DNA of 64,000 nucleotides, taken from positions 62,001 to 126,000 of the forward strand of contig CALSLN010000014.1 in assembly GCA_943787205.1 (NCBI GenBank), written 5' to 3'. The notes under the pieces are model-generated. The model was not told the DNA's origin and made no database searches. It worked only from the letters and a program-made list of their open reading frames with translations. Positions 48,474-57,792 of the stretch are shown in pieces. Source of the stretch: an uncultured Rhodospirillaceae bacterium (GTDB lineage: Bacteria > Pseudomonadota > Alphaproteobacteria > Rhodospirillales > Rhodospirillaceae). Position 1 is the stretch's first letter; every line of letters starts with the position of its first letter. The position numbers and the translations under genes were made by a program.

Positions 48474-48911
48474 GGGACTCGTCGGTAAATTGTCTGAGAA
48501 GATTGCCGGGTCGCTTGCGGGCAAGCCGGGTCGGGGGCCTTGGCAGCCAGCGCAAGGGGGGTATCCACGACTCATGTTGATGGATGCTGACGTGCTTAAG
48601 GATTTGCAAGAAACGGGCGGCGTTTTTGCGCTATGGCACAATGGTGTACGCCACAATGGATTGGTGTCGCAGGCGCGGATAGTTTGGGTCAGGCGTTTGA
48701 GGTGCTCCAAGCAGATTCTGATATTGTTCTGTACGACCGCAATGATGGTGTTTTTGTCGCCTGGGCGGAGTGCGGCACTGAGAACAGATCGAGAGTGGTC
48801 GCTTATTTGAGGGCGGTTCTGGAGCCTGCAATCGAGCAGATTCCTGGCGATCAAGCCTTACCCCAAACGCCGGACGAAGAGCCATTAGAGTTTCCGGTTC
48901 CGGCTGATTAG
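48463..48911 (+). CDS. Hypothetical protein, one frame break
   Basis: About 149 residues when the frames are joined. The first frame reads WQPAQGGYPRLMLMDADVL, then ETGGVFALWHNGVR; near 48645-48655 sense continues in another frame as PQWIGVAGADSLGQAFEVL, VLYDRNDGVFVAWAECG and VVAYLRAVLEPAIEQ. The join needs one missing base (or two extra). The pattern GVFALWHxGVRPQW followed by a second GVFVAWA suggests a small alpha/beta domain; I do not recognise the family. No signal peptide or membrane helix. The ATG overlaps the PAP2 gene end. Confidence 0.6.
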
Positions 48912-48958
48912 CGTCTTTCTTGCTTGGTCTCGTGACACAAGCCGCTATGCTCTGAGTT

Positions 48959-49750
48959 ATGAAAAACACATATATCGATGGCCCCATGGGCCAGGTTCAT
49001 TTGCGCGAATTGGGCGATGGTCCAGCGCTTGTCCTTTTGCACCAAACAGCTTGGTCTTCGCTCCAGTTCAAACACGCGATGCCTTTTTTGGCTAAACGCG
49101 GTATCCGCTGCATTGCGGTTGATACCCCAGGCTTTGGGTTATCTGATGGTCCTGATGACCCGCCGTCGATTGAGGACTACGCCGAGTCTCTTGCGGCAAC
49201 ACTTAAGCAAATTGGGCTGCCAAAAGCTGCGGTTCTTGGGCATCATACGGGCGCATCTATTGCAGCGGCTTTTGCAGCCTCTCACCCTGAGATGGTGAGC
49301 CAGCTGTTGCTTCACGGTGTGCCAATTTACACGTCAGAGAAGCGTGCAGAACGTCTTGCCAAACCGCATTTTGATCAAACACCCAGAGAAGACGGGTCTC
49401 ATTTTACAGATCGATGGGTTCTAGGTGACACTGTATCCGGTGGTTCCGCGACTCCTGAAGCGCTTCATTGGTCACTTGTTCACTTCTTTTGGGCTGGACC
49501 CAACGAGTGGTACGGCCATCACGCGGCGTTCAAGTACGACATGGAAGCAGATTTTAAAGCGCTTGCCGTACCAACAGTCGTGCTTTCCAACACCGGTGAC
49601 GTCTTGCACGAACGGATGCCATACCTTCGCGAAATTCGGCCAGACATCACCTATGCAGAGTTGGATGGTGGAACATTCCACATCATTTTTGAAGAAGCGG
49701 AGCGCTGGGCCTCACTTGTGGCTGACCAAGTCTTGGAGGCTCACTCATGA
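48959..49750 (+). CDS. Alpha/beta-hydrolase fold protein (tandem copy 1)
   Basis: 263 residues. Oxyanion region VLLHQT at 26-31, then DTPGFGLSDGP. The nucleophile elbow reads GHHTG (94-98), so the usual central Ser, Asp or Cys is His96. A late Asp (NTGDVLHE) and His (GGTFHII) are in the places of the acid and base. First of three tandem paralogues leading into a type III polyketide synthase. The overlap with copy 2 is ATGA. Substrate unknown; activity by a canonical Ser triad is not supported. Confidence 0.85.
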   Translation: MKNTYIDGPMGQVHLRELGDGPALVLLHQTAWSSLQFKHAMPFLAKRGIRCIAVDTPGFGLSDGPDDPPSIEDYAESLAATLKQIGLPKAAVLGHHTGASIAAAFAASHPEMVSQLLLHGVPIYTSEKRAERLAKPHFDQTPREDGSHFTDRWVLGDTVSGGSATPEALHWSLVHFFWAGPNEWYGHHAAFKYDMEADFKALAVPTVVLSNTGDVLHERMPYLREIRPDITYAELDGGTFHIIFEEAERWASLVADQVLEAHS

Positions 49751-50541
49751 CGATCACGCGTGGTTACGCTGGTGGTCCGTTTGGCCAGTTACATTATGAA
49801 ACGGCCGGTGAAGGCATGCCGCTCATCTTGCTTCATCAAATGGTTCAGTCATCTGTCCAGTTTCGGCCAGCTTTGCCAATATTAGCCACTAAGGGTGTCC
49901 AGGCTATCGCGGTCGATCTTCCGGGCTATGGCATGTCTACTGTTCCCGGCCATGCACCAACAATGGATGAATATGCGTCGATTGTGCCGGCTGTGCTCGA
50001 TCACTTTGGCTGGAACGAGGCTGCTATTGGTGGTCATCATACCGGGGCCTCAGCAGCTGGTGCGGCGGCGCAAGGCTATCCTGATGCTGTTTCTAAATTA
50101 GTGGTTCACGGTGTTCCATATTTCACCCCAGAAGAAATGAAGGCTCATGCCGCGGGCTCTCATGGTGCAAAGCCCATTGCAGAGGATGGTAGTCATTTCA
50201 AAGACATTTGGAATCTCTTCCATGACCTTGGAAAAGGGAACGTGAGTTTAGATGTGAGCCACCAGTCCGTTCTGACTTACTTTCTGGCCGGTGAAACCGA
50301 ATGGCACGGGCATAATGCGGTTTTTAGTCATGATATCTGGGCAGCTTTCGACGCCGTGACGGCGCCAACGCTTTTGATCACGAACACAGGGGACATGCTC
50401 AATCCGCAGGACCGAGCCTTATCTGAGGCGCGACCTGATTTTGAATTCAAAGAGATTGAGGGTGGAACGTTTCAGTATGTCTACGATGATGCAGAACCGT
50501 GGGCGAATATTGTCGCTGAATTTGTGACAAGGGAGTCTTAG
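49747..50541 (+). CDS. Alpha/beta-hydrolase fold protein (tandem copy 2)
   Basis: 264 residues, paralogue of its neighbours: GGPFGQLHYETAGEGMPLILLHQM, DLPGYGMSTVPG, elbow GHHTG (96-100) with His98 at the nucleophile position, and the late acid in TNTGDMLN. The segment that carries the catalytic His in copies 1 and 3 reads GGTFQYVYDD here, with Gln, so this copy seems to lack both Ser nucleophile and His base. It may bind without hydrolysing, or use another chemistry. Coupled by ATGA to copy 1; copy 3 starts 4 bp after its stop. Confidence 0.85.
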   Translation: MTITRGYAGGPFGQLHYETAGEGMPLILLHQMVQSSVQFRPALPILATKGVQAIAVDLPGYGMSTVPGHAPTMDEYASIVPAVLDHFGWNEAAIGGHHTGASAAGAAAQGYPDAVSKLVVHGVPYFTPEEMKAHAAGSHGAKPIAEDGSHFKDIWNLFHDLGKGNVSLDVSHQSVLTYFLAGETEWHGHNAVFSHDIWAAFDAVTAPTLLITNTGDMLNPQDRALSEARPDFEFKEIEGGTFQYVYDDAEPWANIVAEFVTRES

Positions 50542-50545
50542 GCTA

Positions 50546-51335
50546 ATGAAGCCGCGCCGCGCATATGTCGATGGCCCAACAGGGCAGATTTCATTTCCAG
50601 GTTCTGGGTGAGGGAATACCCTTAATTCTCTCTCATCAGTCACCGAGCTCATCCAATATGTTTCGTGAGGCTTATCCGTTGCTCGCGGCGGCAGGCATTA
50701 AGGCTATTGGCGTTGATACACCTGGTTTCGGGAGTTCAGCAGTGCCCGAGCCTCGCCCCTCGGTTCGTGATTACGCTAGCGCATTTGGACCCGTCCTTGA
50801 TCACCTTGGTCTGGAGAAGGCTCATTTTTTAGGGCATCACACGGGCGCCGCGAATGTTACTGAATTTGCTCACCTTCACCCCAATCGCGTGTCGTCTCTA
50901 ATATTGAATGGTCCCCCCGTGTTTTCGGCAGAAGAACGCGATGGTCGCGTTGGTGCACCGGGACCTATGAAAATTCAGCCGGACGGCAGTCATTTTAAAA
51001 CGCGTTGGAATGCCCGCGTGGCTGCGACTGTCGGATGGACCGATATCGATGCGATGCATCACAACGTTATGCAGACGTTGTGGTCAGGCGAGACATTTTG
51101 GTACGGCCATAAGGCGGCGTTCGAGTACGACATAACGGATGCCTTTATGGGCCTTAAGATGCCCACACTAATTCTCACGAATACCGGTGATGATATTTAT
51201 CATCTGAGTTGCCGGGCGCGGGATATGCGACCTGACATGGCATTCACCGAATTGGTGGGTGGTACTCACGATATTGTGGATGAACAGCCTGAAGCATGGG
51301 TGGAAGCCGTTGTTGCATTCATCAAAGGCGCGTGA
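50546..51335 (+). CDS. Alpha/beta-hydrolase fold protein (tandem copy 3), one frame break
   Basis: About 262 residues when repaired. ATG 50546 starts MKPRRAYVDGPTGQI, which aligns with the N-termini of the other two copies but would stop soon; removing one T from TTT at 50589-50591 joins it to HFQVLGEGIPLILSHQ and the rest. Elbow GHHTGAA again has His at the nucleophile position; the base is GGTHDIVDE and the acid lies in TNTGDDIY. A shorter ORF from 50565 would lose the family N-terminus. Followed by the polyketide synthase gene after 72 bp. Confidence 0.82.
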
Positions 51336-51407
51336 GGTTGCCCAATAACGCCGCCTTTTGGCCTTAATTAGGCGCGCTAATCAGCTGGTCTCTGATAGCG
51401 TGAGCTT

Positions 51408-52493
51408 ATGACTGTCCAACCCCTTCAAAGCGTTGCGAATATTTATGCCGTTGCGACGGCGTATCCTAAGTATGTGATGCGCCAAGCTGATGTGGCGGCA
51501 AAGGCTGCCCATATTTTCGGACATAAGCCGGATTATTTCCGGCGTATGGAGAAAGCCTATGGAAATGCGGGTGTTGAGACGCGGCACTCTTGTGTTCCGC
51601 TAGATTGGTATCTTGCTCCGCATGGCTGGCCTGAGCGGACAGCATTATATGAAGAGCATTCCATAGCTTTGCTCCAAGAGGCGGCTGCAGCGTGTATGGA
51701 TTCTGTAAACGTGAGCGCCGAAGAGATTGGCGCGACGGTCGTGGTTTCTAGCACGGGTATTGCCACACCGAGTTTAGACTCTCTTATTCAAGGGCCTCTT
51801 GGTCTGAAGCCAACCGTGCAGCGTTTACCGATTTTCGGTTTGGGTTGTGCCGGTGGTGTTATTGGCTTGTCCCGAGCCGCAGCTTTAGCGAACTCGATGC
51901 GAGATCAATGGGTTCTATTCTTGTGCGTCGAGTTGTGCGGTCTAACATTTCGTGCGTCAGACGACAGCAAGGCGAATTTGATAGGCACGGCAATTTTTGG
52001 CGATGGCGCGGCTGCGATCTTGGTGAAGACCGATGGAGAGGGCGGTGTGGATGAATACGTGCCCGTCGCTACAATCGATGCTTGGGGTGAGCATACTTGG
52101 CCAAACTCTCGCGCCATGATGGGATGGCGAGTCGAGGAAGACGGACTTGGGGTTGTCTTCTCACATGATATTCCAAATGCTGTTCGTAAAGAACTCAGGC
52201 CCGTGACGGACGCGTTTCTCGCGCGATATGGTTTGGACTTGGGAAACCTTGATGGCGTGCTTTGCCACCCTGGAGGAGAGAAGGTGCTAGCAGCATTGGA
52301 GGGCGCCCTCGACCTTGGCGATGATGCTTTGGTCCATGCACGGACTGTCTTGCGTGACCGTGGCAATATGTCGGCAGTCACAGTTCTCGCAGTCTTGGAA
52401 CAAGCCATTCAATCGCGCGAAAAAGGACGGCACCTCATGACAGCACTCGGCCCTGGGTTCACGGCTGGCATGACCTTGTTGAATTTATTGTGA
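51408..52493 (+). CDS. Type III polyketide synthase (chalcone/stilbene synthase family)
   Basis: 361-residue homodimeric ketosynthase that extends an acyl-CoA starter with malonyl-CoA. Catalytic triad is visible: Cys147 in FGLGCAGG, His287 in LCHPGGEKV and Asn320 in RDRGNMSAV. Bacterial relatives next to ICMT-like methyltransferases make alkylresorcinols, alkylpyrones or their methyl ethers (SrsA/BpsA type), so an alkyl-pyrone or -resorcinol lipid is the likely product, but starter and chain length are not predictable. The methyltransferase gene overlaps its stop. The three alpha/beta-hydrolase genes upstream are on the same strand and may belong to the same pathway. Confidence 0.92.
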   Translation: MTVQPLQSVANIYAVATAYPKYVMRQADVAAKAAHIFGHKPDYFRRMEKAYGNAGVETRHSCVPLDWYLAPHGWPERTALYEEHSIALLQEAAAACMDSVNVSAEEIGATVVVSSTGIATPSLDSLIQGPLGLKPTVQRLPIFGLGCAGGVIGLSRAAALANSMRDQWVLFLCVELCGLTFRASDDSKANLIGTAIFGDGAAAILVKTDGEGGVDEYVPVATIDAWGEHTWPNSRAMMGWRVEEDGLGVVFSHDIPNAVRKELRPVTDAFLARYGLDLGNLDGVLCHPGGEKVLAALEGALDLGDDALVHARTVLRDRGNMSAVTVLAVLEQAIQSREKGRHLMTALGPGFTAGMTLLNLL

Positions 52494-53011
52494 CGGGCGT
52501 GTCGCAAGAGATGCCTTGGCCAGTTTTAGTTTTACTAGTTTGTGTGACCGTCCAAAGGCTCGGTGAGCTTGTTCTAGACCGTATAAATACCCGCGCGCTG
52601 TTGGCGCAGGGCGCGGTAGAGCACGGTCCTCGGCACTATCCCTTATTCATCCTGCTTCATAGTTCTTGGTTAGTGAGTTTGTTTGTCTGGACCCTGGCGG
52701 TAGAGCCTTCCCTGAATTGGCTGCTATGTGGATTATATGTCGTGTTGCAAGGCGGCCGGGTGTGGGTGCTGCTCACCTTGGGTCGATTCTGGACGACGCG
52801 AGTGATCTCACTTCCAGATGCACCACTCATTAATTTAGGGCCTTACAAATACGTGCGGCACCCAAATTATTGGATCGTTGTCTGCGAGGTTGCTCTATTG
52901 CCTAGTGTTATCGGTGCCTGGGAGATTGCAGTCGTTTACTCGATTTTGAACGCGGCATTGCTTGCGCATAGGATCAAAATTGAAAACGCGGCTTTGTTGC
53001 CGCGTCGATAG
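52490..53011 (+). CDS. Isoprenylcysteine carboxyl methyltransferase-family membrane protein
   Basis: 173 residues, four to five helices. The SAM-binding C-terminal block is present: INLGPYKYVRHPNYWIVVCE, then IKIENAALLPR. GTG 52490 overlaps the synthase stop, so translation is coupled. Homologues beside type III synthases O-methylate the polyketide product (SrsB, BpsB); that role is inferred here from position. A small inverted repeat (ACGCGGC/GCCGCGT, 52986-53005) overlaps the end of the gene and might act in termination. Confidence 0.88.
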   Translation: MTGVSQEMPWPVLVLLVCVTVQRLGELVLDRINTRALLAQGAVEHGPRHYPLFILLHSSWLVSLFVWTLAVEPSLNWLLCGLYVVLQGGRVWVLLTLGRFWTTRVISLPDAPLINLGPYKYVRHPNYWIVVCEVALLPSVIGAWEIAVVYSILNAALLAHRIKIENAALLPRR

Positions 53012-53037
53012 GAGCGGTTGGCCGTTTGTTTCTTGAG

Positions 53038-53628
53038 CTAAAAAAGGTCGTCTTCTGTTTCGGCATCAATGATTTTTCGAGCCGTCTCATATCGGAATCC
53101 AGCACGCCCTAAAATGGCGAGTTCTTTCTGTTTTTTCTCTTGGGTGGCATCTTCAATGCGGAACGGGCCTAGTCGCCGTCTCATCGCGTATGCTGCTGCG
53201 GCTTTAAGGTCTACATCCCCGATCTCTTCTCCCGCGGCGGATAACGCGGCGCTAATTGAATCCTGGTTGATTCCTTTGGACGCCAGATAGGCGCGGACCT
53301 TTCGCGGTGATTGGCCACGACGAAGCATTGTGAGTGTCTTCCCGTCCGCATAGCGGGTGTCGTCGATGGCGCTGGATCGCACCAGGCCATCGATAACGTC
53401 AGTTATCCAGCCTTTGGCTTCGTCCATGTCGGTTTCATGGTGTTTCGCGGCTTTGAGAACTCTGCGATAGAGGACGTTGTTGAGGTTGGCCGCGCTGGTG
53501 GCATAGCGTTGGAGGTGATAGAGCGCGATATTGCGCAGCCGGTCTTTGGTGATGCGACGGGGTATCTTCTGACGCTTTTTTGCGGCGTGGGCAGGTGGCT
53601 TAGGCGTCTCTTTTGCCGAGTCAGTCAT
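53038..53628 (-). CDS. recX: Regulatory protein RecX
   Basis: About 196 residues, modulates RecA filaments. A basic N-terminal extension (PPAHAAKKRQKIPRRITKDRL) precedes the three-helix repeats: ALYHLQRYATSAANLNNVLYRRV, DDTRYADGKTLTMLRRGQSPRKVRAYLASKGI and the final AAYAMRRRLGPF...AILGRAGFRYETARKIID. ATG 53628 with AGAGG upstream is preferred to 53655. No recA gene is nearby, which is usual in alphaproteobacteria. Convergent with the methyltransferase gene. Confidence 0.88.
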   Translation of the reverse strand: MTDSAKETPKPPAHAAKKRQKIPRRITKDRLRNIALYHLQRYATSAANLNNVLYRRVLKAAKHHETDMDEAKGWITDVIDGLVRSSAIDDTRYADGKTLTMLRRGQSPRKVRAYLASKGINQDSISAALSAAGEEIGDVDLKAAAAYAMRRRLGPFRIEDATQEKKQKELAILGRAGFRYETARKIIDAETEDDLF

Positions 53629-53697
53629 GGTTCTGCCTCTTGATCTCCGGTGCAACGCAGCCTAAACCAAAGTCACTCTAGAGGCACGAGGTGACAG

Positions 53698-54513
53698 TTG
53701 ACTAATACGGCACAAGATCGCGAATTTTCTATTCCTCTTCCACGAGATGTGGGCGCTGTGAATTGGCGGGGGATGTGGGAGTTATATATGAAGGAGGTGC
53801 GCCGCTTCAGTAAAGTGGCGACGCAGACCGTTGGCGCTCCAATGGTCACCACAGTGCTCTTTTTGATTATATTCACATTTGCATTTGACCGCCCGCCTGT
53901 GGCTGGTGTGCCATTTAACGATTTTCTTGTGCCTGGGCTGATTATGATGTCGATCGTCCAAAACGCATTTGCGAATACGTCATCTTCAATTCTCGTTGCA
54001 AAAGTGCAGGGCAATATTGTCGATGTCTTGATGCCGCCTCTCAGTGCGGTTGAATTGACGGTCGCTTGGACCGGTGGAGCCGTAACGCGCGGGTTGGTCG
54101 TTGGTATATCGGCAGCGGTCGCGATGTCATTTTTCGCAGAGATACATATCCACAACCCATTGCTCATCGTCTATCACGCGTTAATGGGTGCCATCTTTAT
54201 GGCCTGTGGTGGAATTATTGGCGCGATCTGGGCAGATAAGTTTGATCACATGGCTGCTGTTACGAATTTCGTGATCACGCCGCTGACATTTTTGTCTGGG
54301 ACGTTCTACACAATCGACCGTTTGCCAGAGGGCTTACGGTTTATTTGTCATTACAACCCGTTCTTCTATGCCATTGATGGGTTCCGCCATGGGTTTTTGG
54401 GGCATGAGTCCACCCAGGTTGGGTTGGGTATTGCTGTGACTGGATTAACGGCCCTGGCAGCCCTAACAACAACGTATTTGATGCTAAAGAGTGGCTACAA
54501 ACTAAAAGCGTAG
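53698..54513 (+). CDS. ABC-2 type transporter permease
   Basis: 271 residues, six membrane helices of the ABC-2 (YadH/NodJ) type. Seen: MWELYMKEVRRFSKVATQTVGAPMVTTVLF at the start, VPGLIMMSIVQNAFANTSSSIL with KVQGNIVDVLMPPLSAVEL in the middle, and TPLTFLSGTFYTIDRLPEGLRFICHYNPFFYAIDGFRHG near the end. The start is TTG 53698 with GAGGTGA upstream. No ATPase gene is adjacent, so its partner lies elsewhere. Substrate unknown (YadH-type permeases export lipids or saccharides). A terminator follows. Confidence 0.88.
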   Translation: MTNTAQDREFSIPLPRDVGAVNWRGMWELYMKEVRRFSKVATQTVGAPMVTTVLFLIIFTFAFDRPPVAGVPFNDFLVPGLIMMSIVQNAFANTSSSILVAKVQGNIVDVLMPPLSAVELTVAWTGGAVTRGLVVGISAAVAMSFFAEIHIHNPLLIVYHALMGAIFMACGGIIGAIWADKFDHMAAVTNFVITPLTFLSGTFYTIDRLPEGLRFICHYNPFFYAIDGFRHGFLGHESTQVGLGIAVTGLTALAALTTTYLMLKSGYKLKA

Positions 54514-54589
54514 GGTGGCTGTGAGTTTGCCGAGCGGGCCCCGCAATCATTGACAATACGGTCCATAGAGCGATAAAACGGCAGAACTC

Positions 54590-54619
54590 GGGCGGTCTTT
54601 TGGCCGCCCTTCTATTTTT
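54590..54619 (+). terminator. Rho-independent terminator after the ABC-2 permease
   Basis: Stem GGGCGGTC/GGCCGCCC (54590-54597 with 54602-54609) with a TTTT loop is followed by TTCTATTTTT. Confidence 0.9.
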
Positions 54620-54664
54620 CACAGTCCTTGATTATGAAAAATGGGCATGTGATCAATGTTTTAT

Positions 54665-54692
54665 ACCCCGCGGACCAGACAGTGCGCGGGGT
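54665..54692 (+). promoter_or_regulatory. GC-rich hairpin in the argD leader
   Basis: ACCCCGCG (54665-54672) pairs with CGCGGGGT (54685-54692) around a 12-base loop, then CTTGTGTTTC. It lies 28 bp before the argD start and may be an attenuator or a structured leader. Confidence 0.45.
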
Positions 54693-54720
54693 CTTGTGTT
54701 TCAACGGTGAGGGTGAGGCC

Positions 54721-55896
54721 ATGTCGACACAGGCTGTCATGTCCACTTATGCGAGAACGGATATCGTATTCGAGCGAGGCGAAGGGTCGTGGCTAATAGC
54801 CTCTGACGGCCAACGTTTTCTCGATTTCAATAGCGGTATCGCGGTGAATGCCCTTGGGCATGCGCATCCGCACCTCGTCAAAGCTTTGCAAGACCAGGCG
54901 GGTAAGTTTTGGCATTGCTCAAACCTGTACCGAATAGACGGCCAAGAAAAACTGGCCGACCGTCTGATAAGTGCTTCGTTCGCTGACACCGCATTCTTTT
55001 GCAACTCCGGTGCGGAAGCGCTGGAGTGTGCGATTAAAATTGCACGGCGCTATCACCAAGCAGGTGGGCGTCCCGAGAAGTACCGCATCATCACAGCCGA
55101 TAACGCCTTTCATGGGCGAACCTTGGCGACGATTGCGGCTGGAGGGCAAGCCAAACACCTTGACGGTTTCGCCCCGGTCGTAGACGCGTTTGATCATATA
55201 CCGTTCGGTAATCTGAACGAGGCGCGCGCTGCAATCACGGCGGAGACGGCAGCTGTTCTTGTGGAGCCTGTTCAAGGTGAGGGCGGACTTACGGTCGCAT
55301 CGGACGATTATCTTAGAGGCTTGCGCGCCATGGCAGACGAGTTCGGGCTGCTACTTATCTATGATGAGGTGCAATGTGGCATGGGCCGTACGGGCGACCT
55401 TTTCGCTTATGAAAAATCGGGTGTTGCGCCAGATATAATGTCATTGGCTAAAGCTCTGGGAGGCGGGTTTCCTGTTGGGGCATGCCTGGCGACATCTGCT
55501 GCGGCAGAACACATGGTTCCTGGTACGCATGGATCAACGTTCGGCGGTAACCCTTTGGCCATGGCTGCAGCGAACGCTGTTCTTGATGTCATGACCGATG
55601 AAGGGTTCATGGCGAGGGTGCGGCAAGCGGCATCTCGACTATCAGACGGGCTGGAATCTCTCGTTGCGACTTACACGAGTGTCTTTGAAGGTGTCAGAGG
55701 TAGAGGGCTTATGCTCGGACTTAAGTGCGCGGTTCCGAATGGAGACGTAGTAGACCTGTTGATCAACGACAATATGTTAACAGTCGTAGCCGGGGACAAT
55801 GTGCTTCGACTTCTTCCGCCGTTGACGGTTTCCGACGACGAAATAGATCTCGCGTTGGCTAAGCTTGAGTCGGCCGCGAAAGCGTTGGCAGGCTAA
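54721..55896 (+). CDS. argD: Acetylornithine aminotransferase
   Basis: About 391 residues, PLP-dependent class III aminotransferase converting N-acetylglutamate semialdehyde to acetylornithine. Seen: [79 protein letters not shown] and the PLP Lys in [14 protein letters not shown] 54721 (GGTGAGG upstream) matches the family start; the frame is open upstream to 54628 through a hairpin. argF begins one base after its stop, followed by hslO. Confidence 0.95.
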   Translation: MSTQAVMSTYARTDIVFERGEGSWLIASDGQRFLDFNSGIAVNALGHAHPHLVKALQDQAGKFWHCSNLYRIDGQEKLADRLISASFADTAFFCNSGAEALECAIKIARRYHQAGGRPEKYRIITADNAFHGRTLATIAAGGQAKHLDGFAPVVDAFDHIPFGNLNEARAAITAETAAVLVEPVQGEGGLTVASDDYLRGLRAMADEFGLLLIYDEVQCGMGRTGDLFAYEKSGVAPDIMSLAKALGGGFPVGACLATSAAAEHMVPGTHGSTFGGNPLAMAAANAVLDVMTDEGFMARVRQAASRLSDGLESLVATYTSVFEGVRGRGLMLGLKCAVPNGDVVDLLINDNMLTVVAGDNVLRLLPPLTVSDDEIDLALAKLESAAKALAG

Positions 55897-55897
55897 G

Positions 55898-56809
55898 ATG
55901 ACCGAATCGATCAAGCATTTTTTGGATTTAGACAAACTCGATAAATCAACGTTGAGGGAAATCCTCGATCTGGGCGTAGCAATCAAGAGTGACCTTTTGT
56001 CATATGCTCAGTCACGGCCACTCGCTGGTAAAACGTTGGCCATGATTTTTGAGAAACCGTCGACGCGCACGCGAGTTTCGTTTGAGGTTGGAATGAGGCA
56101 GTTAGGCGGCGAAGTTGTCGTGTTGTCCCAAAGTGATTCTCAGTTGGGTCAAGGTGAAACAATCGCAGATACGGCACGTGTTTTGTCTCGGTTTGTGGAT
56201 GCCATCATGCTTCGTACTGACGACCCAAGTAAGCTAGATGAACTCGCCGAATATGCGACGGTTCCCGTTATTAACGGGCTAACTGACCTAACTCATCCGT
56301 GCCAACTTATGGCTGATGTGATGACCTTTGAGCAGCACCGTGGGCCCGTTGCCGGCCGCACCTTCGCGTGGATGGGTGATGGCAACAATGTTTCCAACAG
56401 TTTCATCCAGGCCGCGACGCAGTTTGATTTCTCTCTCCGTTTGGCTTGTCCAGATTCACTGCGCCCTGATAGTAATATTTTGAAATGGGCAGTGGAGTCT
56501 GGCGCGGATATAACCGTGACGGACGACCCTACAGAGGCAGTGGATCAGGCGGATTGTGTGGTCGCAGATACTTGGGTCTCGATGCATGACAAGGAGGAAG
56601 GGCGTGTTGAGCTCCTGACTCCCTATCGTGTTACTGAAGATTTGATGGCACATGCCAAAGATGATGCGCTGTTTATGCATTGCTTGCCGGCTCATAGAGG
56701 CGAAGAAGTCGTGAATGAAGTTATAGATGGGCGTTGGTCTGTCGTTTGGGATGAGGCGGAAAATCGGATGCACGCACAAAAGGCTATTCTTCAGTGGTCC
56801 CTCGGCTAA
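55898..56809 (+). CDS. argF: Ornithine carbamoyltransferase
   Basis: 303 residues, makes citrulline from ornithine and carbamoyl phosphate. The carbamoyl-phosphate motif FEKPSTRTR, then [43 protein letters not shown] and the ornithine-side [13 protein letters not shown] are all present. ATG 55898 follows the argD stop by one base, so the two are co-translated. The frame is open upstream into argD but is not used. Together with argD and the separate argH locus it covers three steps of arginine synthesis. Confidence 0.96.
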   Translation: MTESIKHFLDLDKLDKSTLREILDLGVAIKSDLLSYAQSRPLAGKTLAMIFEKPSTRTRVSFEVGMRQLGGEVVVLSQSDSQLGQGETIADTARVLSRFVDAIMLRTDDPSKLDELAEYATVPVINGLTDLTHPCQLMADVMTFEQHRGPVAGRTFAWMGDGNNVSNSFIQAATQFDFSLRLACPDSLRPDSNILKWAVESGADITVTDDPTEAVDQADCVVADTWVSMHDKEEGRVELLTPYRVTEDLMAHAKDDALFMHCLPAHRGEEVVNEVIDGRWSVVWDEAENRMHAQKAILQWSLG

Positions 56810-56819
56810 CGCTTGTTTC

Positions 56820-57782
56820 ATGAGTGATAATAAAACTTCTGACGTCCCTGGTATTAGCCAGCCTTTCTTGCTTTACGATGGCGCGGTACGCGGCCGGCTG
56901 GTTCGTCTCAATGGTGTGGCGAGTACGGTGCTTGGCATTCACCATGAGTACCCAGAGCAGGTCACGCGAACTCTAGGTGAGTCGATGGCTGCTGCCGCGG
57001 CTCTTGCCGACGGGCTGAAATTTGATGGGTCATTCACATTGCAAATTCAGGGCAATGGACCGCTTCATACTCTCGTGACTGATATCACTAGTGACCGGGT
57101 CATGCGCGGGTGTGCTAGTTTCCGGGCAGAAGAGCTACCGAACACCGAAGGTGCAGACGACAACACGCTGCAGCGTTTAATGGGGTCTGGGCATATTGCC
57201 TTCACGGTAGATCAAGGCCCAGATATGGAGCGATATCAGGGTATTATTGAGCTCTTAGGAACATCGATCAGCGATTGTGTTCATCAATATTTTCAGCAAT
57301 CCGAACAGCTAGAGACAGCGATTAAGATCGTCGCGGGCAGAGCGGATGCGAGTGATCCAAATTCTTCCTGGCAGGCTTCAGCACTCCTTATTCAAAGAAT
57401 GCCAAGTGAAGGTGGTCGACCTCCAACGGACGCCGATGAAGACGCATGGCGTACGGCCGTTATTCTTCTGAGTAGTATTTCCGATGAAGAGTTGTTGAGC
57501 TCCGAACTGACTGAAAAGGACGTGCTAGCGCGCCTCTTTGGAACGATTGGCGGCAGAGTCCTAGACTCACGTAGTCTGTCTACCGGTTGTCGTTGTTCTA
57601 GAGAAAGGTCTGCCAAGATTTTGGCATCGTTTCCAATGGATGAAATCGTTTCGATGGCGGACGATGGGGTCATTTCTATGACCTGTGAATTTTGTGAGTC
57701 AGCGTACCGATTTACAGAATCAGAGCTGCAAGGCGTAGCCGATAAAGCGACTCAAGAATTTAGCGCTCCCGCTGCGCATTAA
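56820..57782 (+). CDS. hslO: Redox-regulated chaperone Hsp33
   Basis: About 320 residues, holdase activated by oxidation. N-terminal domain with GAVRGRLVRLNGVASTVLGIH, the Gly-rich RVMRGCASFRAEELP, then the C-terminal redox switch: CRCSRERSAKILASFP and, about 30 residues on, CEFCESAYRF, the zinc-binding CXC-X(27-32)-CXXC pattern. ATG 56820 starts 11 bp after argF, so it is in the argD-argF-hslO unit, a common alphaproteobacterial order. Convergent with trkH. Confidence 0.94.
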   Translation: MSDNKTSDVPGISQPFLLYDGAVRGRLVRLNGVASTVLGIHHEYPEQVTRTLGESMAAAAALADGLKFDGSFTLQIQGNGPLHTLVTDITSDRVMRGCASFRAEELPNTEGADDNTLQRLMGSGHIAFTVDQGPDMERYQGIIELLGTSISDCVHQYFQQSEQLETAIKIVAGRADASDPNSSWQASALLIQRMPSEGGRPPTDADEDAWRTAVILLSSISDEELLSSELTEKDVLARLFGTIGGRVLDSRSLSTGCRCSRERSAKILASFPMDEIVSMADDGVISMTCEFCESAYRFTESELQGVADKATQEFSAPAAH

Positions 57783-57792
57783 ACGGTATTGC

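Noticed and set aside
48463-48911. DUF374-type lysophospholipid acyltransferase
   Set aside because: The ALWHNG motif recalled it at first, but the downstream sequence lacks the family's later motifs.
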